Part shown: positions 22,538-32,030 of the stretch, in pieces | How the letters are laid out: the number at the start of each line of letters is the position of its first letter | Numbering within the stretch: position 1 is the stretch's first letter | DNA from: Vanessa cardui | Lineage: Eukaryota > Arthropoda > Insecta > Lepidoptera > Nymphalidae | Length of the DNA stretch: 64,000 bases | Direction: 5' to 3' | Assembly (NCBI RefSeq): GCF_905220365.1 | Contig: NC_061147.1 | Location: forward strand, 9,672,001-9,736,000 | Translations under genes and position numbers: made by a program | The notes under the pieces: model-generated | What the model was told of the DNA's origin: nothing | What the model saw: the letters and a program-made list of their open reading frames with translations, nothing else | The model's database searches: none

Positions 22538-22659
22538 TATAAAAGTTATTTTTCTCCGAGACCGGTCACAAGTCAAACTTCTCAACTGTGCTACTGAAAT
22601 TATTTGATGTCATTTTCGAACGTTTGTACAATTTAGATGGTGACTCTGCTATATATATT
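22538..22659 (+). promoter_or_regulatory. Candidate core promoter and first exon
   Basis: TATAAAAG starts at 22538. Exactly 30 bp downstream lies TCACA (22566-22570), with the A at 22568 in the usual start-site position. From there a leader runs to ATG at 22637, giving MVTLLYI and part of an eighth codon before GTAAGT at 22660-22665, a consensus splice donor. A nine-codon upstream ORF (22607-22636) ends directly against that ATG. Short first exons that carry the first few residues of a hydrophobic leader are common in insect genes for secreted proteins. No downstream coding exon could be found, so this remains a pattern match. Confidence 0.25.
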
Positions 22660-22665
22660 GTAAGT

Positions 22666-23334
22666 ACGCTGATGTTCTTTCAGCCTCTATCTTGGTTGGA
22701 CTTTTTTCCATAACGATGTTTTTGCTCGGAATTGAACACGAGATGAATCTAAAACAGTTTTGCTTGCCCGGGATTGTTGATTGTACTTCTGGGTCATTCC
22801 AGTAACAAATATAAATACAATGAGCAATGTTACTATTAAAAAAATAGCGTTGGGTTTTGGAATCCATTTTGGAAATGGTACACCTATTTAAGACACGATT
22901 GTCGTTGCTTATCAAACCTTTTCTTTTTTCAATTTTTTGTTAATTTTTTTAAAATATCGCTTTGTCGTAAATAAACTTTCCAAAATATGGATTAGACGTA
23001 AACTATTACAAAACTAACTAATACTTTGAACTACTGCCGTTAAAATCATTAGTAGTTTTTATTTGTGAGTGTTTTTGTTTCATGTAACAAACGACCCCGT
23101 AGGTCGATGTGAGTTTAAATTAAATCTATAAATTAATAATTTAAGGTTCATTTGAGTTGCTTGCAATTTTATTTACATTGTTAAAACGACATATTTAAAA
23201 TAAGCTACACATATTAACTTTTCAGATATTTAATACAATTTGCACTAACTTTAATTTAACTTAAATAAAACTTTTAAGCTTTTTATAGTTTGTAGGACAT
23301 TAATAGAATATTAAATATTAGTAACATCGCCAAT
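22666..23334. other. AT-rich DNA, nothing recognised
   Basis: No coding exon consistent with the candidate first exon was seen on the + strand. Confidence 0.35.
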
Positions 23335-23392
23335 ACGATTCAAAAGTGGTTGTAAAAGCCTACTTGAATAAAATATATTTTGATTTTGACAG
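23335..23392 (+). repeat. LINE family C, terminal 58 bp
   Basis: GATTCAAAAGTGGTTGTAAA, then GCCTACTTGAATAAA and ATTTTGATTTTGAC: the last bases of the C 3' UTR and its tail. The 61-codon ORF starting here is a by-product. Confidence 0.85.
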
Positions 23393-23777
23393 AACTAAAA
23401 TGGCTGACTTATCCCTTACTCCGGAACACAGCAACACCAAATATTTCTGTCTTACACTGGAATATTCGACCAGCTCTACTAGAGAGTATATGATAAAATT
23501 AAACAAAAACACTTTACAAAAATGTCCTTAAATGATTCAGATTTAACCTTTCGACGAGTGTGTAACATTCAATGTTTATGATAACAAGTAACGGTGGGCT
23601 TGAATATCAAACGCTTTGATCATTCGCGTTCCCGTCTGCGACTTGCTTGGAACGGCACTCGATTTACCTTTGATAACAGAAACGTATTTTGATTGATTTT
23701 TTTGTTTACATAATGCTTTTAATATGACTCGTTTGGTCGCTCGTGTAGGTAGAAAAAAACTGTCTCTTAATGTAGCT

Positions 23778-24125
23778 CTTGACGACAGTGTTCGAATTGG
23801 GTACGTCGGTTTTCATGGGTACGACATTCCGAGGTTCAATTCTAGGCCTAGACGAAGTAGATAAAATTAACAAGACATTCGTAGATAATGTCGAAATATC
23901 GAGGCCCACCGACTAAAAAAAACATGGTAAATATCCTATACTTAATAAATGTAATGAAAATAATCATATTAATTTAAAATCTCATGATGTAGAAAAAGTT
24001 CATTACACTTCTATGTTGTCTTGGGTGTTTGTGGTACGTCGTTACCTCTGATTTTCCATAACACAAGTGCTTTAACTTTGGGATAATATTGGGATCAGAG
24101 TAATGTTTGTGATGTTCTCTAATAT
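23778..24125 (+). repeat. Family D SINE, split
   Basis: The tRNA-like head (GGTTTTCATGGGTACGACAT, then a decayed B box GGTTCAATTCT) is at 23778-23865. The body (TTCTATGTTGTCTTGGGTG, CATAACACAAGTGCTTTAAC, GGGATCAGAGTAATG) is at about 24007-24125. Between them lie some 135 bases of AT-rich DNA. The words GAAGTAGATAAAATT and GATGTAGAAAAAGTT on the two sides look like a duplicated junction, so a later insertion is likely. Confidence 0.7.
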
Positions 24126-24375
24126 TATTATTTAATATTTATTAATTCTTCAGTACGTTGGTGTGTATCACTGAATTAATCTTATTGATAAATATTTGTG
24201 CGTGTGTGTGTGTTTAAGTACCTGAGCGGCTGTGATTGGACTCTGTGGGTGTCACTGTGATTGGATTTCCAGAATTATATTTGGCAAAGTAAATCTAATA
24301 AGTTAAATTTACATTAATTTTACAAGGGCGGGACTGTGAGCTAGTATTTGCAGTTACTATATTTATAAGCCATAG

Positions 24376-24611
24376 TATCAAATTAATTTGTGTTTGTAAT
24401 TCTCCTAGAGCTCGGCGGTGAAGAAAAAGACAGTAAGAAAAGTAGGTCTGGTTTCTGTCTAATTTCAATAAAATTATGTTACACGTGTAACATCCAAACC
24501 ACATTGAGGCAGATTGTTAAATGAGCATCAACCCTAAGGAGATGGATTTGCGCTCAAAGAGAGATTAGGCCTTATTCCAGCAGCGAGAGACAGTTACAGA
24601 CTATTACTATT
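24376..24611 (+). repeat. Family B SINE, old, 5'-truncated
   Basis: AATTTGTGTTTGTAATTCTC, GAGCTCGGCGGTGAAGAAAA and GTCTAATTTCA, then after a diverged stretch TAGGCCTTATTCCAGCAGCG and a tail ending ACTATTACTATT. The order fits B, but divergence is high in the middle. Confidence 0.5.
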
Positions 24612-25009
24612 AATGATAATATCCTTATCAAATTCAGAAGATATACTATAGAGTTCATGGGTATGCAAATAAAATGTACTCTCTATTGTTCTGTTACTCT
24701 GTATTTTGTGAATTCCATCTGTGATAAAAATATTTGTTATGTAAAAGTAGGCTAAACAAATCTGCGATTCACTTCGGATTTCACTCGTGAATTGTCGGCA
24801 ACCGACTGGTGATACTATATTTCTAACATTTTTATAATTATTATAGTCAAGTATTATACATATTCTTCGTTAGTATTTTGCGGTGAGTTTTGAGTTCCTT
24901 ATTATAGAACATATTAAACAATACAGATTAAATAATGTTGATGTTGGAAAGGCGTGGAGGAAATATTGTATACATATGTAATTGTATTTGGCTAACATGT
25001 AAATTAAAT
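24612..25009. other. Unassigned DNA
   Basis: No repeat match or coding-like ORF. Confidence 0.4.
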
Positions 25010-25155
25010 TTTAAAAAAGAGTAACTACTGCATTTATTGCCGATTCTCCCTGGAAGAATCTATCCCAAACGGTGGTAGTTTCACTTAATAAAGTTGTACA
25101 ATGACCATTCAAAAGTGTTTGTAAAAGCCTATTTGAATTATTGCTTTGATTTGGA
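25010..25155 (+). repeat. LINE family C, 3' UTR fragment
   Basis: AAAAAGAGTAACTACTGCAT, GGTGGTAGTTTCACTTAATA and TTCAAAAGTGTTTGTAAAAG followed by CCTATTTGAATTATTG. The TTTTGATTTTG tail is shortened. Confidence 0.8.
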
Positions 25156-25763
25156 ATAGCTCTAAAAGCTCTCATAACACGAGCTATTTATGATGATGTG
25201 AGGTGATAATGGTACGCAATCTTCCATAAAGATGTTGATTATTCTCTAATAAGTAATAATATTCTTAAATTGAATTGATAAATTCAATAAGCATACTGAT
25301 ATTACTTTGTTTTAGATCGAATAGAAAATGTATTCTTCCTTTTACTCAATAATTAGACTCTATCTCGAGTCCGCCCACTGTTATCCGTCTGCAGACTAGG
25401 CTTAACGAAATTTGTTTCCAAATTATACTTCAGTGTCTTTATCGAAAGTAACTTAAGACGTTTCGTGTCTAGAGTAAATTTACTTTCACTGAGTTTCAAT
25501 ATTTCAAATTATTCAATTGGATATAAAAGAAAATCATTTATTTATACAGGTTGATAGGCATTGTTATATATTTCCAGAATATATATAAAAACATCTATTT
25601 TTACTAAGAATCCTAGCTATTATACTATTTTTTTTTCATTATCAATTCTAATTAAGTTATAACTCAAGGGGTTTGATTTATAACTGAAAATTGAATCTGT
25701 GACTGTGACATCTACGATTGTAAATGGTGTACCATTTAACTATTGAGGTTATTTGTACTTAAG
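25156..25763. other. AT-rich DNA, nothing recognised
   Basis: No repeat match or coding-like ORF. Confidence 0.4.
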
Positions 25764-25925
25764 ATGAAATCAAATCAAATCAATTTTATTCAAGTAAACT
25801 TGACAATGTTGCGTTTTTGAGTCGTCAACAATTAAATACTACCACCGTTTCGGAAAGCTGCTTCTAGCGAGAAGAAACGGCCAGAAACTCTCAAAAATAC
25901 TACATACTCTTTGTAAAAATAGATT
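25764..25925 (-). repeat. LINE family C, 3' UTR fragment, variant
   Basis: The tail is AAATCAAATCAAATC rather than CAAAATCAAAATC, followed by TTTATTCAAGTAAACTTGAC and TACTACCACCGTTTCGGAAA, then GAGAAGAAACGGCCAGAAAC. The CAAGCACTTTTGAATCGTC block is altered. It represents a different C subfamily. Confidence 0.75.
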
Positions 25926-25993
25926 ATACACTCAGATATAACTTAATTTTTACATTTTATAATAACATCAAATTACAAAGTGGTTGTAAGAGC

Positions 25994-26227
25994 CTTTTTT
26001 ATGTTATAGATTGGCGGACGAGAAATATTAACTATTCCCTACATCGTCAATGTACCACCAACCTTGGGAACTAAGATGTTATGTCTCTTGTGCCTGTAGT
26101 TACAGTGGCTCACTCACCCTTCAAACCGGAACACAACAATAATAAGTACTGTTATTTAGCGGTAGAATAACTGATGAGTGGGTGGTACCTACCCAGATGG
26201 GCTTGCACAAAGCCCTACCACCAAGTA
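25994..26227 (-). repeat. Family A SINE-like repeat with internal deletion
   Basis: It is close to consensus from GGCGGACGAG to CCCTACCACCAAGTA, but the stretch normally reading CATATGGGCCACCTGATGGT through the CACCCATAGAC block and GACGCTGTAAG is cleanly missing. Low divergence elsewhere suggests a fairly young copy. Confidence 0.85.
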
Positions 26228-26235
26228 ACCTGTAA

Positions 26236-26280
26236 AAATACATGCCTGTTTGAGTAATATATTCAAATAGGCATGTATTT
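26236..26280. repeat. 18-bp-arm hairpin
   Basis: AAATACATGCCTGTTTGA (26236-26253) pairs with 26263-26280 at 17 of 18 positions around a 9-base loop. It lies just outside the A repeat end. Confidence 0.8.
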
Positions 26281-26640
26281 ATTTAACCATGCGTCGATGA
26301 CATACCTACTTATTGTTTGAAAGAATATAATTTGAAAGCGCCAACGATCAGGTTAAAGATTATAATGTTTTATTAAAACTCCTACAAATATTGTAGTCGA
26401 GTTAAAAACATATTTTTATTCTTATTTAATATAAATCATGCGAACAAGGTATCATTTCAAATAAATAAACTTTATTTAATTTTATTTTTCATAAAAGTGG
26501 ATAAAGTTGTGAAAACAGTTTTTTTTTTCTACGTCCTCAGATTTATCGCAGTACAGAAATTGCAAAGCAATACATGCGCTGAATAAGTGAGACCACTTCA
26601 ATAAGTCTCGCGTCTCAACGGAGCGTACGTGCAATTTTTA
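26281..26640. other. Unassigned DNA
   Basis: The first 240 bases are AT-rich. GC rises from about 26530 toward the motif cluster that follows. Confidence 0.35.
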
Positions 26641-26645
26641 CGGAT

Positions 26646-26707
26646 CGAGCCGGTTTAGACCGCCTCGAACCGGTTTTAACTGGATATAACCGGTTCCCAG
26701 TTCAGTA
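26646..26707. promoter_or_regulatory. Cluster of Grainyhead-like motifs (AACCGGTT)
   Basis: Two perfect palindromic AACCGGTT words (26668-26675 and 26688-26695), preceded by GCCGGTTT (26649-26656) and with AACTGG between them, form an array spaced 19-20 bp apart. AACCGGTT is the known core bound by Grainyhead/CP2-type factors in insects. The cluster lies in a locally GC-richer stretch (about 26530-26720). TCAGTA, an initiator-like word, stands at 26702-26707, but no TATA box is at the right distance. An epithelial enhancer is an inference. Confidence 0.4.
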
Positions 26708-26935
26708 GTTTCGAGTTAATGATGTGTTTAGAGATTTTGGACGCTTTTATGCTCCCATAATAATATATGATATTCGCATAACGATGAGCGGGATTTTAGG
26801 AAAAACGAACTAAATATTACTCGTATTTATATTATAATAAATGACTTCAAAAGACTATTCGGTGTAAATTAATATGTTTGACACTTACTTCAATATTTAA
26901 GTTACAAGAAAAACAAAATGAATATCATTTGTATT
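26708..26935. other. AT-rich DNA, nothing recognised
   Basis: No repeat match or ORF of note. Confidence 0.35.
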
Positions 26936-27171
26936 TAGTGGTAGGGCTTTTGGCGTCTGGGGAGGTACCACCTACTTTATGTTTAAAATTCATCTCGTGC
27001 TCGGCGGTGAAGGAAAACATCGCGAGGAAACCTGCATATGTCTAATTTTATAGTAATTCCGTCACATATGTATTCCACCAACCCGCATTGGAATAGCATG
27101 GTGGAATATGTTCCAAACCTTCTCCTCAAAGGCCCTGCGGTGGAAAATTTTCAGGCTGTTGTTGTTGTTAA
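26936..27171 (+). repeat. Chimeric SINE: family A head joined to family B body
   Basis: The first 45 bases are the A head (TTTAGTGGTAGGGCTTTTGG, then GGGGAGGTACCACCTAC). From about 26987 the sequence is B body: AAATTCATCTCGTGCTCGGC, GGTGAAGGAAAACATCGCG, CCACCAACCCGCATTGGAAT and the tail GGCTGTTGTTGTTGTT. The tRNA-like part of B is absent. It is either a fused SINE or an A head truncated by a B insertion. Confidence 0.75.
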
Positions 27172-27642
27172 TGGTCCAAAAACATAGCGTTCATAGCTAC
27201 ATTTATAATTCGAGACAAACAGAAATATCACTAACCCCGTTCAACAGTTAAGCGTTTTTTTTTTTTTAAATAAGTATATCATATAATATTATTGTGAAAG
27301 GTATCATAATTTTGATACAATATGTGAAGAGGGCGGATAACAAGACGAATACAATTGCGCGAGCTAACAAGGGCACAGGTGTTTGTTACGAGAAAAATCA
27401 CGAACATGTGATACGACAGCGGACGTGAAATATGTTTAACCTTTTTTATTTTTATTATCCAATTACATAACGCCGGCTCGGAAGCTTTAAATCAGATAAA
27501 GCAACAATTAAGATCTTATTCCGATACCCATATGTCGTCGATATAAATCTTTTCTAAAACACATCGATTTATGAACAGTTATGAGTGTAAGAAAACTTGA
27601 AATTATTTAAAAGGTGAGTGTATTTATAGATGACTTTACATC
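27172..27642. other. Unassigned DNA
   Basis: A T run lies at 27246-27257. No repeat match or recognisable ORF. Confidence 0.35.
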
Positions 27643-27929
27643 TTAGAATCAATCAGGAGCGGAGTTGGCTCAGTGGTTAGAACGTGTGCCCCTAACCGCT
27701 TACTACAGATTCAAACCCAGGCAAGGACCACTGAATTTTCATGTGTCATTCATCTCATGCTTGGCGGTGAAGGAAAACACCATGAGGAATCCTGTAACAT
27801 CTGTATTCCGCCAACCCATATTAAAACATCGTGGTGGAACATGTTCCAAAGTTTCTCCTCAAAGGGTGAGGAGGCCTTAGTCCAGCCGTGGGAAATTTAC
27901 AGGCTGTTGTTGTTATTGTTAGAATCAAT
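27643..27929 (+). repeat. Family B SINE with 11-bp TSD
   Basis: TTAGAATCAAT is found at 27643-27653 and 27919-27929 and brackets the element. The A-box region (TGGCTCAGTGGTTAGAACG), a shifted B box (ATTCAAACCCAGGC), the body and the (TTG)n tail are all present. Two short ORFs here are by-products. Confidence 0.95.
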
Positions 27930-28341
27930 GATTAACGATGAATTAACGTTGTAAATCAAACTAAAGTATATATTATATCGCACTTATGCATCGTAATTTT
28001 GTAGGATTATATTAAATATGAAGCAACTGTAGGTAGGTAGGTAGCAACGTAGAAAATCCGGCAAAAATTTACTCGTTTCCAGCGCACCGCTATCGTTCCG
28101 ACGATATCATTAATAATAACACTGACCCTAGTTTCACATAATGTATATTATACGTAATATTAAGGGGTAAGAGTTATTGTTTTAGTTATTTAAATTACAT
28201 TGTAATAATTTCATTGAGAGGCACTCGGACGAGAGCAGTTGCCTGAAGGCATTTCCCAGTTCACGTTTTCAATAGACGGGCATGGCTGTAGTGACCGTAG
28301 CGATGTAAATAACACAAATATAAACGCTTTAGGGAGTTGAT
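27930..28341. other. Unassigned DNA with a (GTAG)n microsatellite
   Basis: Four GTAG-type units lie at about 28030-28045. Nothing else is recognised. Confidence 0.4.
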
Positions 28342-28677
28342 TTGTTTGTATATAAAAAAAGTAAAGTAACAGCCTGTAAACTGCTGGGATAAGGCCTCCT
28401 CTTCCATTAAGGAGAGGGCTTGGAACATATTTCACCACGCTGTTCCAATGCGGGTTGGTGGAATGCTCATGTGGCATAATTTAAATGAAATTAGACACAT
28501 GCAGGTTTCCTCGCGATTTTTCCTTCACCACCGAGCTCGAGATGAATTATAAACACAAATTTAGCACAAATATATAGTGGTGCTTGCCTGGGTTTCAACC
28601 CGAAATCATCGGTTCAGATGCACGTGTTCTAACCACTGGGCCATCTCGGTTCAATATGTTTCTCTTGTTTGTATATA
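28342..28677 (-). repeat. Family B SINE, tail subfamily B2, with 13-bp TSD
   Basis: TTGTTTGTATATA stands at 28342-28354 and 28665-28677. The element keeps B box and A-box region at the right. Its 3' tail, read on the minus strand, is GTTACTTTACTTT rather than (TTG)n, and CCATTAAGGAGAGGG replaces the usual CCCTTTGAGGAGAAGG. The TTAA at 28407-28410 is the empty counterpart of the piggyBac insertion site at 52235. Confidence 0.95.
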
Positions 28678-28719
28678 TCTGTCTCATATTCAAATAGAAA
28701 ATATATAGAAAACAACGTT

Positions 28720-28733
28720 ATTAATATATATAT
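28720..28733. repeat. (TA)n microsatellite
   Basis: A short pure run of alternating T and A directly upstream of the LINE fragment. Confidence 0.8.
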
Positions 28734-28743
28734 ATAAGTCAAC

Positions 28744-28915
28744 TGGTGACAGGAGGGCTGGTTCGTTTTTGCCGAGAGGATCGGAATTGCGATTCAACGG
28801 GGAAATGCTGCTAGCATTCTTGCCACCATTCCACGCGGTCAAGATTTATACAGTAACTAGTTTTAGTTCATATTTGTATATATTTAAGCATTTAATGTTA
28901 TTAGTCGTTATGTTA
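28744..28915 (+). pseudogene. Non-LTR retrotransposon 3' end with RT C-terminus
   Basis: The frame ending at TAG (28858-28860) reads RIGIAIQRGNAASILATIPR and then GQDLYSN, the conserved C-terminus of a LINE polyprotein (QRGNAAS motif). A 1-base loss in the T run at 28764-28769 shifts the frame relative to the second copy at 59322-59519. About 55 bases of shared 3' UTR (ATTTGTATATATTTAAGCAT) follow. The copies are near identical, so both insertions are recent. Only the last 39 codons remain here. Confidence 0.85.
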
Positions 28916-28975
28916 ATAAACAATTAATATTTACGTCGTTTTTATCCTTTATGTCGATTTTTAGTAAGTAACTTT

Positions 28976-29222
28976 TGACGACCTCCGTGGTCGAGTGTGT
29001 GTACACCGGATTTCATGGGTACGCCACTCCGAGGACCTGGGTTCGATTCCTTATTTTCGAGTCGATGTACATTATCATTAGTTTTGTATGTTGTCTTGAG
29101 TCTGGATGTTTGTGGTACCGTCGTTACTTCTGGTTTTCCATGACACAAGTATTTTAGGTACTTACATTGAGATCAGAGTAATGTATGTGATGTTGTCTCA
29201 TATTTATAAAAAAAAAAAAATA
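28976..29222 (+). repeat. Family D SINE, full length with A tail
   Basis: The tRNA-like head has the A-box region (CGTGGTCGAGTGTGTG) and the B box GGGTTCGATTCC. The body has GTCTTGAGTCTGGATGTTTG, GGTACCGTCGTTACTTCTGG and GGTACTTACATTGAGATCAG. It ends ATGTTGTCTCATATTTAT plus A13. Confidence 0.9.
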
Positions 29223-29765
29223 GTAACAACTCACTAATTAGACATCCTACTGACAAACACTAAAATTTAATCTCATTGTGTTTGAAGAATGATTGAGCCA
29301 ATGGAACTAGAATACTTAAAGGATGGTCGGTTTTCCAAATGTCACGATTTAAACACAAAATGATTTACAATAAAATAATATAAATAGTATAACGTATTTT
29401 AATTTAACGCTAAATAAATTACATATAGACAATTATGCGTGTTTAATTAACGTTCAATGACTAATTGAAATCGAATATTTATTTGCAGAGATTTATGTAC
29501 TGTATATTTTCTAATGTTTTCTCCACTGACTTTTTGTGAGACTCTTGTAATAATTGTTATTTATATCTTGTTCAATTATGGCTTACAATCATGTATATAA
29601 ATATATTTTACTTGAATTAAATTTGCAACAGACAATATAGCCTGTTAATGATTAAAAATACATTACAGACTGTAAATGACTCACTTATGTGCAAAAACAC
29701 TTGATGAAAAAGACACAAGAATGCTCCAACAAAAATGACACGTAGCAAAACATTATCGGATAATT
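29223..29765. other. AT-rich DNA, nothing recognised
   Basis: No repeat match or coding-like ORF. Confidence 0.4.
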
Positions 29766-29902
29766 GCAGATTTTCTCACAATGTTTCCGTTAAAGAACAC
29801 GATATGAATTAGAAATACGAAATAAAAACGTGATAATTTTTAAAATAATTTTCGAGCGAGCTTCGATTACATCCATCTTTTCTTCGGGGACATCTCGACT
29901 CT
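29766..29902 (-). repeat. Family B SINE relic
   Basis: GCAGATTTTCTCACAATGTT, CACGATATGAATTAGAAATA and, at the far end, GGGGACATCTCGACTC keep the B order (GCAGGTTTCCTCACGATGTT, GAGATGAATTATAAA, GGGCCATCTCGACTC) with heavy divergence. Confidence 0.5.
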
Positions 29903-30186
29903 ACACGTTAACTAGTACAAACCGGTTCAATATTAAAATACAGTAAGGATGTAGCTGTGGGTAGGGATAGAGGTTCCAAGTAATAAGATAGCAGGTGTCT
30001 GATTCGAGAATAATCCTTTCACGTTGTCGAAGCAAATACGATGCCACTATAAATTTTTAATATTATTACTGTCATTTAATATATGTTTCCCCTTTGCTTG
30101 AGGGGAAGGATTAGTAATCAATTTATGTGACTAATGACTATATACATGTATATATAGTAAAAAATTAATCCATTTTTAAATTAAAG
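29903..30186. other. Unassigned DNA
   Basis: AAACCGGTT occurs once near 29919. No other signal. Confidence 0.35.
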
Positions 30187-30440
30187 TACCATATAATGCT
30201 ATAGGTTGGTGGACGAGCATATGCGCTGACGATAAAAGTTCACTACCGCCCATAGACAATGGCGCTGTAAGAAACATTAAACATTTCTTATCGCCATCGC
30301 CAATGTGCCACCAACTTTAGCCACTCCCCCTTGTGCCTGCTACACCGATTGACTCACTCAAACCGGAACAAAAGAATACTGAGTACTGTTGTTTAACAGG
30401 AGAATATCTGATGATGTGGGTGGTACCTGCCCTACCTACT
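30187..30440 (-). repeat. Family A SINE-like repeat, old
   Basis: It follows A from TATAGGTTGGTGGACGAGCA through CGCCCATAGACAATGGCGCT and ACTGAGTACTGTTGTTTAAC to GGGTGGTACC. The CTTGGGAACTAAGATGTTAT block is missing. Confidence 0.8.
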
Positions 30441-30621
30441 CTCTTAACTCTCATTATCTATTAGGACAGATTTCTGAAATTACCAGAAAGATTTTTGTGA
30501 ACATCGGGCATTGAGAACTCTGATCAACGGCTAATGGTAATTTGTCACCAATGTGACTAGACATTGGTTCTGTAAAATGGTACTTGCAATTGCAAACATG
30601 TTTGTGATATGATATATTAAT

Positions 30622-30770
30622 ATAACATTTTAGTTCCAAACGTTGGCGGTGCATTGGCAATTGATTCATTTATCAATTCGTCTATCTATTTTGTATATAA
30701 AAATTATTTAATCCATTCTTTTATGAATGCACCACCAATCATGGAAGCTGAGATGCTTTGTCCTACATAA
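30622..30770. repeat. Two short A fragments in inverted orientation
   Basis: TAACATTTTAGTTCCAAACG with TTGGCGGTGCATTGGC (+, 30622-30662) and AATGCACCACCAATCATGGA with GCTGAGATGCTTTGTCC (-, 30726-30770) correspond to the same A segment facing each other, 60 bp apart. Confidence 0.55.
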
Positions 30771-30807
30771 GAGGTTTCCTGTCATAGTAGAAATACCTCA
30801 TCATATT

Positions 30808-30925
30808 GCCTGCAGTTGGGAATTGCGTTTCAACGACAAAATGTAGCGAGCATTCTTGCTCCAGTTTCACGCGGTTATGATTTGTACGTATGCTGTTTTA
30901 TGTTTGTATGTACTTAAGTCATTTG
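30808..30925 (+). pseudogene. Old copy of the QRGNAAS-type LINE 3' end
   Basis: GGGAATTGCGTTTCAACGAC, then GCGAGCATTCTTGCTCC and CACGCGGTTATGATTTGTAC correspond base for base, with about 20% change, to the segments of the copies at 28.8 and 59.45 kb. An in-frame TAG (AATGTAGCG) breaks the frame. Confidence 0.7.
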
Positions 30926-30961
30926 TGTATACTGGCATAAGTAAATGTAATATACATTTAA

Positions 30962-31199
30962 TCTATACATATAATAACATTGGAGTGTCTGTTTGTTATA
31001 TTTAAATAGCCCTTTTTTACTCAATGCATACCAAAACAAAAATTTTTGTCTGTCTGTTTGTTCTGGCTAATCTCTAGAACGGCTGGACCGATTTTGACGG
31101 GACTTTCACTGGCAGATAACTGATATAATAAAGAGTAACTTTGACTACAATTTATTTTTTGTTAAATTCAAACGCGTACAATGTCCCGGGCACAGCTAG
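30962..31199 (+). repeat. Family K repeat
   Basis: It starts TCTATACATATAATAACATT and has TCTGTCTGTTTGTTCTGGCT, CTAGAACGGCTGGACCGATT, TTGACGGGACTTTCACTGGC and AACGCGTACAATGTCCCGGG. It ends CACAGCTAG. This is a very common lepidopteran repeat. The TC start and CTAG end again fit the TC...CTRR pattern. Confidence 0.8.
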
Positions 31200-31269
31200 A
31201 ATACAATAAATTTGTTATGAATCTGAATGTTAGATTAATTCAATGGAAAGAATAATGTATTTTTTTGTT

Positions 31270-31436
31270 GCACTGTATTAAAATATTTTTCGTATCAAAT
31301 GTCATGAATACGTACATTTTAAAGGACCATCTTTATTTTATCAAAATGAAAGTGCCACCAGGTGGCGTTGTATAAAGTCTAGGTGGCGACGTGTTTTCAG
31401 TCACAGAAGATCGGCTGTCTCACTTGCCTACGCAAT
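31270..31436. repeat. Flank unit duplicated with an A SINE, copy 1
   Basis: This 167-bp stretch is nearly identical to 46450-46619. It contains CCACCAGGTGGCGT at 31355-31368 and CTAGGTGGCG at 31379-31388, both close to the CTCF core. In the sense direction of the adjoining A SINE (minus strand) it directly follows the A-rich tail, and copy 1 ends in AACAAAAAAA. Confidence 0.85.
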
Positions 31437-31710
31437 ATTTTTTTTTTATGGTATAGGTTGGTAGACGAGCAGATGGGCCACCTGATGGTAAGTGGTCACC
31501 ATCACCCATAGACAATAACACTGTAAGAAATATTAACTGTTCCTTACATCGTCAATGTGCCATCAACCTTGGGAACTAAGTTGTTATGTCCCCTGTGCCT
31601 GCAGTTACACTGGCTCACTCACCCTTCAAACCGGAACACAACAATACTGAGTACTGTTATTTGGCGGTAGAATAACTGATGAGTGGGTGGTACCTACCCA
31701 GACGCGCTTA
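31437..31710 (-). repeat. Family A SINE-like repeat (in duplicated unit, copy 1)
   Basis: It is close to consensus. It shares diagnostic changes with the copy at 46620 (CGAGCAGATGGGCC, CTAAGTTGTTATG, GTGCCTGCAGTTACAC, GCCATCAACCTTGG), showing that the two SINEs were copied together with the flank. Confidence 0.9.
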
Positions 31711-32030
31711 AACTATTCAGTATTTAATGAGTTACAAAGATTTGTGACTATTTAAAAATATAGGGATTTTGTCAAACTTTGTCTCATTTTGTGCGATACC
31801 CACGCACGCCACGCCCACACTATGTCGTCCAAAGACAAAATCTTTAATCAAAGTTGACCCATATCTCTTACATATTTATATCAAAGGCTTAATTTAAATA
31901 ACAGTACCATTTGGACAAGTACTTACACAGAGGAAGGTGATACCGATTATGTTGCGCTATTTGCCCGTATGTAATTGTTGTTTTTATTTTATTTATATTA
32001 TAAAATTGTTACCGCTCATTATATTCGGGT
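31711..32030. other. Unassigned DNA
   Basis: A short GC-rich patch CCCACGCACGCCACGCCCAC lies at 31800-31819. Nothing recognised. Confidence 0.35.

Noticed and set aside
28211..28477. 88-codon minus-strand ORF as a gene
   Set aside because: It lies mostly in a B SINE. The ORFs at 27665-27954, 32217-32429, 33685-33954, 48117-48359 and 58900-59148 are likewise products of SINE sequence.
31441..31710. Family A as part of a host gene exon
   Set aside because: The same sequence occurs more than ten times in both orientations in this window; it is a repeat.
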